This document shows, in pieces, positions 10,237-19,536 of a stretch of 64,000 nucleotides of DNA. Where the stretch lies: positions 635,756 to 699,755 of the forward strand of contig NC_009405.2 of the NCBI RefSeq assembly GCF_000002875.2, written 5' to 3'. The position numbers and the translations under genes were made by a program. Within the stretch, counting starts at the first letter, position 1. The number at the start of each line of letters is the position of its first letter. The DNA is from Leishmania infantum JPCM5. Taxonomy: Eukaryota > Euglenozoa > Kinetoplastea > Trypanosomatida > Trypanosomatidae. The notes below the pieces were generated by a model, which did no database searches, was not told where the DNA came from, and saw only the letters and a list, made by a program, of their open reading frames with translations.

Positions 10237-11417
10237 ATGCCGCGGCCGAAGAAGGGCGGCGGGCGAGGGAAGGTCGTGAAGAATATCTGGGACATCGCCG
10301 ACTTACAGGCGGCGGCCCTGGGAAACAGCGGCAGCGGCGGGGCTGGTGAGCGCCCGTCCACCGCCACCACCGCGGCGACCTATCGCCGCCCACGGCCGGT
10401 GCGGCATGTCGACCCCGCCGTGCTGAGGCGCGCCTTCATGCTGCAGAACTTCCAGTTCATCCTTCGCGCCGAGCTGCTGACGATCACGTCCACGCAGGGG
10501 CTGCCTCAGGGCCAGCGCCGGCTGATGGAGTGCATCCAGCTCAGCGACAGCCTCGTGCCGTGGGAGGTGGTGCACTCGGTCGTCATGCGGGCCACTCCTG
10601 AGGAGTTCCAGTGCCCCATCTGCATGGAAATGCCGACAGCACCGCGCATCACGGAGTGCGGGCACGTCTACTGCCTCCCGTGCATCCTACAGTACATGAG
10701 CCGCCAGAAGGCGGCCGGCGCGCAGCGCAAGTGCCCGATGTGCCACGACCTTCTCACGCCCTACACGCTGCGCCCCTGCGTGCTGCAGTCGGTGCAGCCA
10801 CGGAGGGTCGGCGCGCAGGCCCGCTTTGACCTCTCAAGCGGCACCGCAACTCGTGCGTGCTGCGCCGCTCCGACGACCCCTTTCTGGCGGCACCGCCGCC
10901 GCCGTCCTCGGCGAAGGCCGTGGCGATCCACCTCCCAGCCTACATGGAGCCGATGTCGTGCCAGAGTCGGTACGTGATGACAACCCCGCAGTACGAGGCG
11001 GGGCAGCGCTACGCCGACTGCGCCGGTATTTCGGAGCGGATGCGCGAGCTGGAGCAGCTGACGCAGCCGCTGAGCGAGTCCGACGCGGAGGTGGAGCGAT
11101 TCTTGCTAGAGGCGCTGAACGAGGTGACCAAGGAGCCGAAGGGGCTGCCGCTGTCGATGCTGCGCAACTCGCCGCCCATGGCCCCGCGCCCCGTCACGAC
11201 TCCGGAGGGCGAGGGCGACCACCTCGAGCTGTACGCCGACGGAGAAGGGCAGCCGTACTACCTGCACATGTTGACCGTGAAGATGCTCAAGCACGATGCG
11301 AAGCTGCGCAACGCCGCACTGCCCGACACGGTCACCGGCATGATGAGGAGGGGGAGGGGGGAGAGGAGGGGAGAGAGGGAGGGAGAAGGGGACAACAGGT
11401 TATGCGCGCATGGGTGA
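10237..11417 (+). pseudogene. RNF10/Mag2-like RING E3 ligase, frameshifted and truncated
   Basis: The first frame (10237-10830) starts MPRPKKGGGRGK and holds a complete C3HC4 RING at residues 126-169 (CPIC, ECGH, C-x2-C, CPMC). It is preceded by the VVMRATPEEFQ segment typical of RNF10/Mag2, as is the basic N-terminus. At about 10831 the frame breaks: two extra bases (a CT in ctctc) separate FD from the continuing frame, which starts LKRHRNSCVLRRSDDPF and runs to 11417. That frame contains the family's second signature near 11240-11330 (QPYYLHMLTVKMLKHD ... LPDTV). It then dissolves into Arg/Gly-rich low complexity and stops, so the conserved downstream C-terminal third of RNF10 is missing. 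RNF10/Mag2 ligases ubiquitylate 40S ribosomal proteins in ribosome quality control. A DIRE-like element begins 79 bases after the stop. The family call is strong; non-function is likely from the two lesions but not proven. Confidence 0.78.
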
Positions 11418-11495
11418 GGTGAACAAGAAGCACCAAAGCACTCAAGCGAAATAAGAGCTGTGAAGGTCAAATACTTTTTTTTCTGCCTTCAATGT

Positions 11496-13077
11496 GTCCG
11501 TTCTACAGGCGAGCACGTCCGCAACAGATATACGCGCATACACCACTACAGCTCACCTACCTCTGCTGCACGGCGGCCACATCCTCGCCGTCTAGGACGG
11601 GCCGTCTGCTGTCGAATCGGGCTATGCGGCTAGCGGGCTCTTCGTGTCCTTCCCTTCTTCGGATACGCGCTGCACCATCGGCGCATCACACACCTACATG
11701 AACCACATGCCCTGATCCGAGCGGGTCGCACCCAGGGTCCTGCGCGAGGGCGGAAGCAGTGGGGCGCCCATCGTGCGGGTAGCAGTGGCTGGCTCACGTG
11801 CATGCCGGATGAGCTCAGCGAGGAGGCCGGCCAGCCGCAGGTCCGGGCCCTCTCCGACCCGGCACCCTGCCTGTGTGCCGTGCTTCGCCCTCAGTCGCTT
11901 CAAGCCCCGGCATTCCACAATATCGTACAGTCACTCTCCGCCTTGCAGCATGGATAGCTCTCCACGGTGGAACCCGGGATGCTCACGTCAGACTTCCGGC
12001 ATCTGTGCCGCATCAGCCCACACGGTCGGATGGAGGGGGTGGCGCGCATGTTTCGGCACACATGCACTGCGGGGGCTCACTCGTATGGATCTCGTCGCAC
12101 CTCTTCCGTCCATCACTCGTGCCCCGCTGGCCTCCCGACGCCTTGCTTGGATCTCATGCGCCGTGCCGGCTGCGGCCGGCAGCGCGTGCGCACAGTGCTC
12201 GCATTCTCGCATCGTGGGGCCTGTTCCAGGAGGACCTTGGCCACTGGTGGGTTCGCCGACCTCCATCTTCCATGTCTGACCGTGTCACGGAGGGAGGGCG
12301 TGTCTGGATGGCTTGCCCGCGTGTGCCGCGACAGGTGGGGACGCTGCCATGAGTCCGTGGAGGCATGGAGCACACCGCCCTCTCCTGAGCCCGCATGCCT
12401 CTGACAGGAGCGGGTGTGTCAAGGGGAAGGGGCCCGTGCATACGCATGCGCCTCCGCACAAGGAGCTCATCGCCTGTCCTCCTGAGGAGGCAGCCACACA
12501 CACCTGACAGGGGAAGCCCATCCAGCGCGACCGAGGTGTGCGTCAAGCGTCGTGCGATTCGCGAGTCTCGCGTGGCATATCGGGCACAGCGCCGGGCCGG
12601 AAGCCCTCATAGCATAAACACGGGCAGGGGGAGGGGTACCACAACGTTAGCGGAGCAGTGGGCAGCACACCGTCTGCACACCATCGTGTTGCTGCCACTC
12701 GCCAACCGCTGCGGGAATCCAAAGTACGGCCAGATGTCCGTGTGGCACTGGGCAAGGATGGCCGCCTGTCGTCTCGTGAGCTCGGCACCCTTGCTCCCCT
12801 GGCGTGGGACGGCTGCAGCCAAGTCGCGTTTGTCGTCGCGTGCCGCATCGCGCACCGCGGTGTTTGGGGGGGGGGGGGTATATCGGCCTCTGGCGTCTGA
12901 GGCCGGTGATCGAGTCTGTCATCCGTGCAGCTGGCATCGGCTTCCCTGAAACTACCGACACTGCCACCTCCCCGGCGTCGTTGATGTGTTCCACTCTCCC
13001 CAAAGCGACCACAGACAGACGGACACGAGACGTGCACGCGACGGGCCCGCAGCGCGCGTGCACGTGTTGAATCACAG
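11496..13077 (-). mobile_element. degenerate ingi/L1Tc-clade retroposon (DIRE-like), copy 1
   Basis: Read on the minus strand, fragments across frames resemble the end of a non-LTR retroposon polyprotein. There is an RNase H-like tail (GRVEHINDAGEVA, then MTDSITGLRRQ), the LTRRQAAILAQ ... WPYFGF motif followed by a CRRC zinc pair, and a C2H2-like finger (CPICHARLANRTTLDAH) with a second degenerate one (CEHCAH...AH). All frames carry stops, so it is dead. Copy 2 at 47066 is nearly identical; differences seen are a few single bases and a G-run of 13 versus 11. The shared region begins at gtccgttctacag and ends at ttgaatcacag. An A8 tract lies 14-20 bases beyond its 3' end. The class assignment is my reading of motifs. 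Confidence 0.6.
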
Positions 13078-16000
13078 ACGCGATTCGGTAGGGGGCTGGT
13101 CCACATATGCTCATGATCGCAGGTCTCTCCGGCACAGGGCTAGCCCAGACCTGTCCGCCAACACCAAGAGGCGGTAGCGGAGACCATGATATCACGGTGA
13201 GGTTGCCGGCACCTTCGGCGGGTGCAGGTGAAGCAAAGAAAATTTGATATGGAGACAAGGAGATGGAAAAGAGAGGAAGCTGTGCCTTCCCGCACAAGCC
13301 CACGAAGCACGCAATACCGACGAGGAAGCAGGGAGGAGGGTGGCAGAGTAGAAGACACGGACGCACTGAAGCACTTCGCCGATCGGGGCACCGAAACGAA
13401 AACAAAGAAATGCGGCTGAATCACTCGGGAGGGGGGCAAAGAGGGAGAGGCAGGTAGAGCCACATGCACACACACACACATTCACACGGCCGCCACAACA
13501 CAGGCATACAGATACAATATCCAAAAAGATAAAGAAGAAACTGAGCGAGCGAGCGAGACGCCTAAACAGCCACTGGACAGCATGAGGACCCAAACGTGCA
13601 AGAGGAACGTAGAAGAGTGAAAGGGGGGGGGAGGTGAGGGATGAGGGCGCCGGGCGATGAGGTGAGAACAACGGCACAAAGAGAAGAAGCCCACACAGAC
13701 ACAACAAGGCAGGCGACCGAAAACTCATGATGATCCTGTACGGCGAGTGCGAGCCGTGTGGCGGCGGGGGAGGTAGCTTGAGGTGATCCCTTCGCCTGCT
13801 GGGCCGAGGCGTGACAGATCCTGACCTTGATCACATGCGTATACATACATGCACACAGGCACGTCACTCAGACATGGAGCGCGCGTGGAAAGAGCAAAGG
13901 GAGAGGAGGGAGAGAGATGCGTGTATAAACGGCAAAGAAAGGAGGGGAGGACAGGACAACCGCCAGAGCAGAACAAAGGAAGGGGAGGGGAGGAAGAGAG
14001 GGGCGCATCATCTCGCTCAGCGGCGGCTAACAGAATGTTGACACGGCAGACGTGCATCAGCAAAAGGGGTACAAGCAACTGGCCCACACATACGCATACA
14101 CATGCACATACACACGTATGTATGCATGCATGTGCATATATATCGATATATATATATATGTGTATGTATGTGTTGATGTACATCAATCGACTGAACAGAC
14201 GACAGAGGAGTTAGAGAACATCGACACGACAGAAAGGGAGAGGCTGCCCGGCCGACAGGCACACCTGCAACATGTGAGAGGGGGCGAGATGGCTCTGTGC
14301 ATGGAAACGAAGGAACACCAATGTCGAGAAGCAGCACATGGTACAGACGCAAACACAAGAGCACCGATGCAGAGAAGGAAAGAGTCGGAACGCGAAAACA
14401 TGCTTGCGGTTCCACACGCACACGATTTTCTGGGGCAAGAAGTGGCTAGGGGGCGACATAGCAGGAATAGAGCCCCCCTCTCCCAGGGCGAGGGGTGACA
14501 CCCAATCATGATCCGAACGGCAGAGCAGAGAGGGCGCCTGGGAGGAGAGGGGGAGAGCAGGGGGTGAGGCGACACACGCTCACTCGCAGACGCCAGCGCA
14601 TACGTACGCGCGCACACACACACTTACACGCATTGCAAACATGAGCTTCGACCCGATAAGAAAAAGGACATGAGGGGCAGAGGCCAGCAGAAAGGAAAGC
14701 TGGACACACCCATGAACCCCCTCCTCTCCCTTCATCCACCCACCTGCCCTAAACGGTGATGCTCCGCGACGCTACCAATCTGAAAACAAGCGAAGTCGAT
14801 AAAGGGCTCGGCGCGTGTGCGTGGGTCAAGCAATGCGTGGCTTCTCTCCGTTTCGGAGGCTGATGTCCCCCCTCCTGTCACTGTGCGTGCACGGGTGCGT
14901 TAGCATCGGTTGGCATGCATCCACGAGTGTTTGAAGCATGGGCATACTTCTTTCCCTCTCTGCCTTCCTTGACGGTTTCTCGAGATCACCTGCCTTCTCT
15001 TCTTGCCGCTGCCGCCTTTCATGTTTGCGGTCCTCATCCTCATCACTTGAGTGGGGGAGAGAGAGCCCTCTGCATGAGGGGGTGAAGAGAGCAGCTTTCA
15101 TTCCGTCGTAGTGCTCGATCACCCCCTATCTCTCCCTCACCCTCTTCTTTGCGTTAGCTTAGCCAAATGTGTACACGTACAGGTGTAAGAGGGAGACTTA
15201 TCGTAAACGTGCGCCGGTGTGTGTGTGTGTGTGCGTGCGGGCGCGAGTGCCCGGGTTTGCTCCTCCCACAAGCCCACCCCCGTTTTCTGTTTTGTTTTCC
15301 TGTTTCTGTTTCCTTGTCGGCTTTCACTGTACATGGCGACCGGTGCTGCTCGCGCTCACGCTCGATGCGCGCGCACGCACATGAAAGAGGAAAAAGCGAA
15401 GACAGCTGAAGAGACAACACGTATGCGCAAGAGACACTCCATTTTTCTTTTCTTCTTGCTGGGCTCCCGTCTGATCATCTCCACTCTCCCTCCCTCTCTC
15501 TATCCCTCAAAACATTCCCAAGGGGCGTGCTCGTGCGTTACGCTCCGTCTGCCTCTGTCTTCTCTCGAGCAATAGGGAAGCATCCCCACCCTACCCATTC
15601 ACCCTCGAAAAAAAGTAAGAAGCGAGATTCACCCAACAAAGACACACACACACACACACATGGAGAGAAAGAAGAGGAGGGAGAAGAGGGTCGGGCACAA
15701 GAAACGAAGCGAACCACGAAGATGGGCGGGGCAAGCAGCAGCACCACAGAGAGACAAGGAGACACGCAGAGCCACAACAGAGGTTTACGCATTTACCATT
15801 CCTCGCTTATCCGTGTCGTTCGTTCCTTCTTAGTAGTTTATTCCGAGAACGAGGACACAAAGCCAAACACAATAACCAACAGCCCCTCCCCACCTTCACC
15901 ATCACCAAAGGAGGGCAACAGTCGCACACGTCAACGCCTACGAAGCCGGCCGGAGCACCCGGCGAACCACCACCACCACAGGGGAAGCAAGCAACACACC

Positions 16001-16889
16001 ACACAAGCGAAACGCGAACGTGGGAAGAGGGAGAAGGGAGAAGGGAGATGAGAGAAAATGGGGAGAGAAGGCAAGAAGCGAAGCGCGTCCCAAGGACGGA
16101 GAGGGATACAAACCACACACATGCACATGCACACAGAGAGAGAGAGAAAAAAAAAGGAAGCAACCGAGAGCGACACGAGCCATCCGTGACGACAGCGTTG
16201 CCCGTGTGTGTAAGAGCGCGTGCGGTGGGATGAGCGACGTGAGAGGTGACAGACGTGTGATACGGTTGAGGAGGTGGTAGAGACGAAGACACGGCAGGGT
16301 CTGTCGGTGGGTGCACCAGTGTGCACGACACACGTTGTCATCAACAGTCCTGTACGGCAATCTACAGGCACTGGCACTGTTGCCCTCACTCCTCGTTTCC
16401 ACTCTATCACACACACGCACACGCTGCTAGCGCCTCACCATTCTGCGCACCCAGATGCCCTTAAACTGCGGCGACACGCAGCGATACTGCAGGCGGTCAG
16501 GAGGGAGCTGGGAGGAAGGCAATCACACATGCAGAGAGAACGAAGCGGTGGCGAGGGCAGCGAGAGGGACAGAGCTAGAGATTGAAAGAGAAGGTGCCCA
16601 TGCGAGTGTGAGCTAGCGATCGACGGGGTGCACGACTGGGTGGGGAGGTGGGCAGGGTGTGGAGAGAGAGAATCAGTGCAAAGAAAAAATGGAGTGTCAA
16701 GCCTAGAAAAAAAACTCAAATGTAAAAGAAGAGAGAGTGCGTACTACACACACACACAGAGACGCACACGTGCACACACAAACACAAAGGAACATAAAAG
16801 AGAGATGAACAATAGAAACAAAAAAAAAACATCCGGGGAGTGGTACATCCGTGAGAAAGTGATGTCATAAGAAGAAGCACAGTTTAAAA
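13078..16889. other. long gene-free stretch, candidate convergent zone
   Basis: No credible gene is seen in 3.8 kb. Strand asymmetry is a mosaic: the plus strand is purine-rich at 13.2-14.7 kb, pyrimidine-rich at about 14.9-15.6 kb and purine-rich again to 16.9 kb. Broken plus-strand genes on the left and minus-strand genes on the right point toward each other here, as in a convergent strand-switch region where transcription ends. The minus strand of 13078-13215 may be an older extension of the retroposon, but I found no clear motif. Confidence 0.45.
14084..14180. repeat. CA/TA/TG microsatellite with self-complementarity
   Basis: A tract of acacat/atacaca units passes into a (TA)n core and then tgtatgtatgtg, so the left half is roughly the reverse complement of the right and could form a cruciform or hairpin. 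Confidence 0.75.
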
Positions 16890-17597
16890 ACGAAAAGGAG
16901 GGGGGGGGAGGGGTAGCACACAACCAAAGAACAATGCATACACACACACACACAGAACGCATATATATATGTGTGTGTGTGTGTGCGTGTACATATATGC
17001 ACATACGTACACGAAAGACGGAGCGACAGGCGAGACGGGTGTGCGTGCATGTGCGTATGTGCATGTGTCCGTACGCCCGTGCGCATGTGTGCGTGCGCTA
17101 TTCTATCGGAGGGGAGTGGGGTGGGAGGAGGGGGAAGAGGGAGGGGGTTCGCATGCCATTGCAGTAAAGGACATCATCCATTTGATGGAAAAGGAAGCAG
17201 GAGAGAGGCAGAAAGCACGTGTGTGTGTGCGTGTCGGTGTGTGTGTGTGTAAGGGGGCACATCAGGCGTACATGTTGAACAGCAGAAGAAGCCACACGAA
17301 AACACAAAATATGGCGAGCCGCAAACGAAAGGAGAAGTACGCCGCTTCCCCTCCACCTCCTCACCCCCCTTCACCCCTTGCCGGAGAGCATCTGCAGCAT
17401 AGAGCGAAAAAAAAGTGCAAAAACAAAAATGATGTACGTCGGTGTCGATGCGCCAGTCTGCATGTGGGTAAGCGTCTGAGTCTCGGTGCTGCTTTGAACC
17501 CCCCCTTTCATATATCGTTATCTCTGTATCTCTTTCCTGTGAGCATCCTCGGGGGTGGCCCCGGAGGATGACGGGTGGTGTTGGGTGGGTGTGATAC
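16890..17597. repeat. left arm flank of 1.1-kb dispersed inverted duplication
   Basis: This sequence reappears reverse-complemented at about 56650-57345, and its main part again at 57423-57960. It contains the TG/TA microsatellite near 16940-17000, a GGGG-rich block near 17105-17150 and a (GT)n near 17220-17250. Together with the adjoining SIDER-like element it forms one arm of an inverted repeat whose other arm is 39 kb away. Confidence 0.75.
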
Positions 17598-18178
17598 CCA
17601 CCGCTCAGTGCGTGGTGTCGCAGGGCCCAGTAGTACCACCTCCCCCTCTGCGTGTGTGTGAGGGAGGAAGCCCAGCAGCCCCCTACCTAACCCTTGCCAG
17701 TGCCGAACCACCTGTGTTGGTGACAGGGTCAGGAGCCTAAGACGTGGGGAGGACGGGGCGATGCATGGCCGCTGATATCGGCGGTCAAGTCCTGGACGGC
17801 GTGGCGTCGGAGCCACCTGCAGCACCGAGCACGTGTGCACCATGCATATGATAGGCAGAGTGCCAGCGTGACTCGAGCGTGCCCCACCCCCGACCCTCAC
17901 GCTGCTTCCTGGTGTGGGGCGCCTGAGTGCCACTCCGAAGGTTATGTACCGGATGGGGACCTGCCCAATGGGAGAGGCTGTGAGACGACCTGCGCAGCGA
18001 GGGGGTGAGCGTGCAGAGAGTGAGGCGGAGACCGTGTTGAGATGACCGAGTCGGCGCATTCCTGTTCCGTGCGTGCGTGTGTGTGTGTGTGTGTGTGTGC
18101 GGCTGCCATCGCACCACGCCGGTTGGGGCGTGTTACAGGGCCGGGGGAAGAACAGGGCATGAGCTGATGCTGTGTGCG
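17598..18178 (+). mobile_element. SIDER-like retroposon in 3' flank of zinc-motif gene
   Basis: This is nearly identical to the copy at 21092-21666; I see only a few substitutions (for example gtgttggtgac versus gtggtggtgac) and a different (GT)n length. It contains the landmark segments tgccgaaccacctg, gacagggtcaggagcctaag, the GGCGGTCAAGTCCTGG zone, the tcacgctgcttcctggtgtg zone and the final agaacagggcatgagctg. One end lies 30 bases past the stop codon at 18208, so the 3'UTR of that gene is essentially this element. SIDER2 elements in Leishmania 3'UTRs are known to be able to destabilise mRNA; an effect here is inference. Confidence 0.68.
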
Positions 18179-18207
18179 GATAAGAGATGTTCTGTAAGCA
18201 GGCACTT

Positions 18208-19521
18208 TTAGTCGTCATCGATATCACGTACGCTCTGCAGAAGGTACTCCAGCGAGGGTATATCCATGCTGAGACGGGCATCAAGGGGCGAGTTGCCGGC
18301 GCTCGACCGTTCGCCGCTGATCACGGTGAATCCGCCCCCGTTGGCGAGCTGTGAGCTCTCGGGGTCGTGGTGGCTGGGGCCACTGAGGCCGAGACCCGAG
18401 CTGCGCAGGGATAGGTGCGAGAACTGCTGGTGAGGCTGCTGCAGTGTCGGCTGCGGGTGAGGCGACTCATGGGCAAGGTGCGGCTGCGGTTGGTCAGAGT
18501 TGGTGTTCGGCAGAGGGTACCCCAACATGCGCAGCGCCTCGACCTCGGTTACACTGAAGCGCGACTCCGCCGCAGCCGGTGAGACGATGGTGGGGGGAGG
18601 GGCAAACGGTTGGCTGTCGGCAGACGGTGCAGGGCCGTTGGTGCGGGAAGCAGAGGTGGAAGGCGACACCGCCGAGGCTGTGCTCAGCCGCTTCGGAGAC
18701 GCGTCCGTCGGACCGTCGACGAGGCAGTGAAAGCCGTGTATGCACTCGTACAGTCCAGTGGAGACGTTCAGTTGGAGGTGCTTCATCGCCCGCAAGTTGT
18801 TGTGGATGCTGCACATCTCCTGCTCCTCCTCCTTACCCTTGTGTCCCCGACCGCGACGGTGACTAGGGGTAGTGCTGTTCGCTGTCGGCGTCGGGGCGGC
18901 GCTGCCACGCATGTTTGATGGCGTCCAAGGCGCGGCGCTGCTGTTTGGCACAAATTCGCTGCCTCTTCTCCCTGGCACCGCCACGCGGCCCGAGGCGGAC
19001 GGGGACATCTGATGTGCCAACACTTGTTCCACTCGCATGCGGATTGGCTGGACTAGGGTGGTGGGGTAGTCGTTCAGCAGCGACATGAGCACCGTGAGGA
19101 GTGCGTTATGCGAGCACTGCTGCAGCAAGTAGCACGTCTGGTTGTACGCGTGCTCCAACTGCGCCGCGGCCATGGCTACCGCGTGCTGCTGCTGCAGCAT
19201 CGTGTAGATGTTGCTACTGTCCACGCTGTGCGGCTGGCTAGGCGGCGACCCAGAGATTGTGGCGCCGCCCATTTTTAGTCTATCGTCGCTGTGCGGCACT
19301 AGAGTGAAGCCACCTGCTGCGCCACTAGAGGCGCTAGCGGTGTTCGCCTTTAGACTCTCCTCGTCCAGCAGCGGCACCGATGTGCGCTGAGACGCGGCGG
19401 CGTTGTTTCCATTGTGGATATGGTCTTTAGTGCCGTTGCTGGTGCTATTAGCCGCGGCGGTGGTCGTCGTCGGCACGAGGCTGTGGTGTTCCCCCTTTGG
19501 GGTCTTCTTGACAGACTTCAT
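18208..19521 (-). CDS. Ser/Gln/Pro-rich protein with putative C-H-C-C zinc motif
   Basis: The product is 437 aa. Seen: a low-complexity N-terminus (MKSVKKTPKG, then Thr/Asn/Ser-rich); a short hydrophobic helical segment (YTMLQQQHAVAMAAAQLEHA ... LLTVLMSLLNDYPTTL) at about 110-165; a basic patch; then CSIHNNLRAMKHLQL...GLYECIHGFHC at about 245-275. The spacing Cys-x2-His ... Cys-x5-Cys resembles a small zinc-binding motif seen in kinetoplastid post-transcriptional regulators, but I cannot name the family. The C-terminal part is His/Gln/Pro-rich and ends SVRDIDDD. The composition suggests an RNA-associated regulator, which is inference. The start at 19521 is supported by an AG acceptor 10-13 bases upstream. 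It is flanked on both sides by near-identical SIDER-like elements. Confidence 0.7.
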   Translation of the reverse strand: MKSVKKTPKGEHHSLVPTTTTAAANSTSNGTKDHIHNGNNAAASQRTSVPLLDEESLKANTASASSGAAGGFTLVPHSDDRLKMGGATISGSPPSQPHSVDSSNIYTMLQQQHAVAMAAAQLEHAYNQTCYLLQQCSHNALLTVLMSLLNDYPTTLVQPIRMRVEQVLAHQMSPSASGRVAVPGRRGSEFVPNSSAAPWTPSNMRGSAAPTPTANSTTPSHRRGRGHKGKEEEQEMCSIHNNLRAMKHLQLNVSTGLYECIHGFHCLVDGPTDASPKRLSTASAVSPSTSASRTNGPAPSADSQPFAPPPTIVSPAAAESRFSVTEVEALRMLGYPLPNTNSDQPQPHLAHESPHPQPTLQQPHQQFSHLSLRSSGLGLSGPSHHDPESSQLANGGGFTVISGERSSAGNSPLDARLSMDIPSLEYLLQSVRDIDDD

Positions 19522-19531
19522 ACTCTTTCCG

Positions 19532-19536
19532 CTGCT
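19532..19536 (-). promoter_or_regulatory. putative spliced-leader acceptor
   Basis: On the minus strand cgtcttcttctctcg is followed by AG-c-AG 10-13 bases before the ATG at 19521. Confidence 0.45.

Noticed and set aside
11773..12949. Plus-strand open frames within the DIRE-like repeat, conserved in both copies
   Set aside because: The conservation is due to near-identity of the whole repeat; recognisable retroposon motifs are on the minus strand.
14826..15122. Charged 98-codon minus-strand frame with SDEDEDRKHERRQRQEEK
   Set aside because: The Glu/Arg/Lys content follows from a purine-rich strand; no homology pattern and no splice context.
17508..18284. Long minus-strand open frame covering the SIDER-like element (and its twin at 20948-21757)
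   Set aside because: It is the translation of a repeated non-coding element with (CA)n-derived THTHTH stretches; the same frame appears wherever the element is present.
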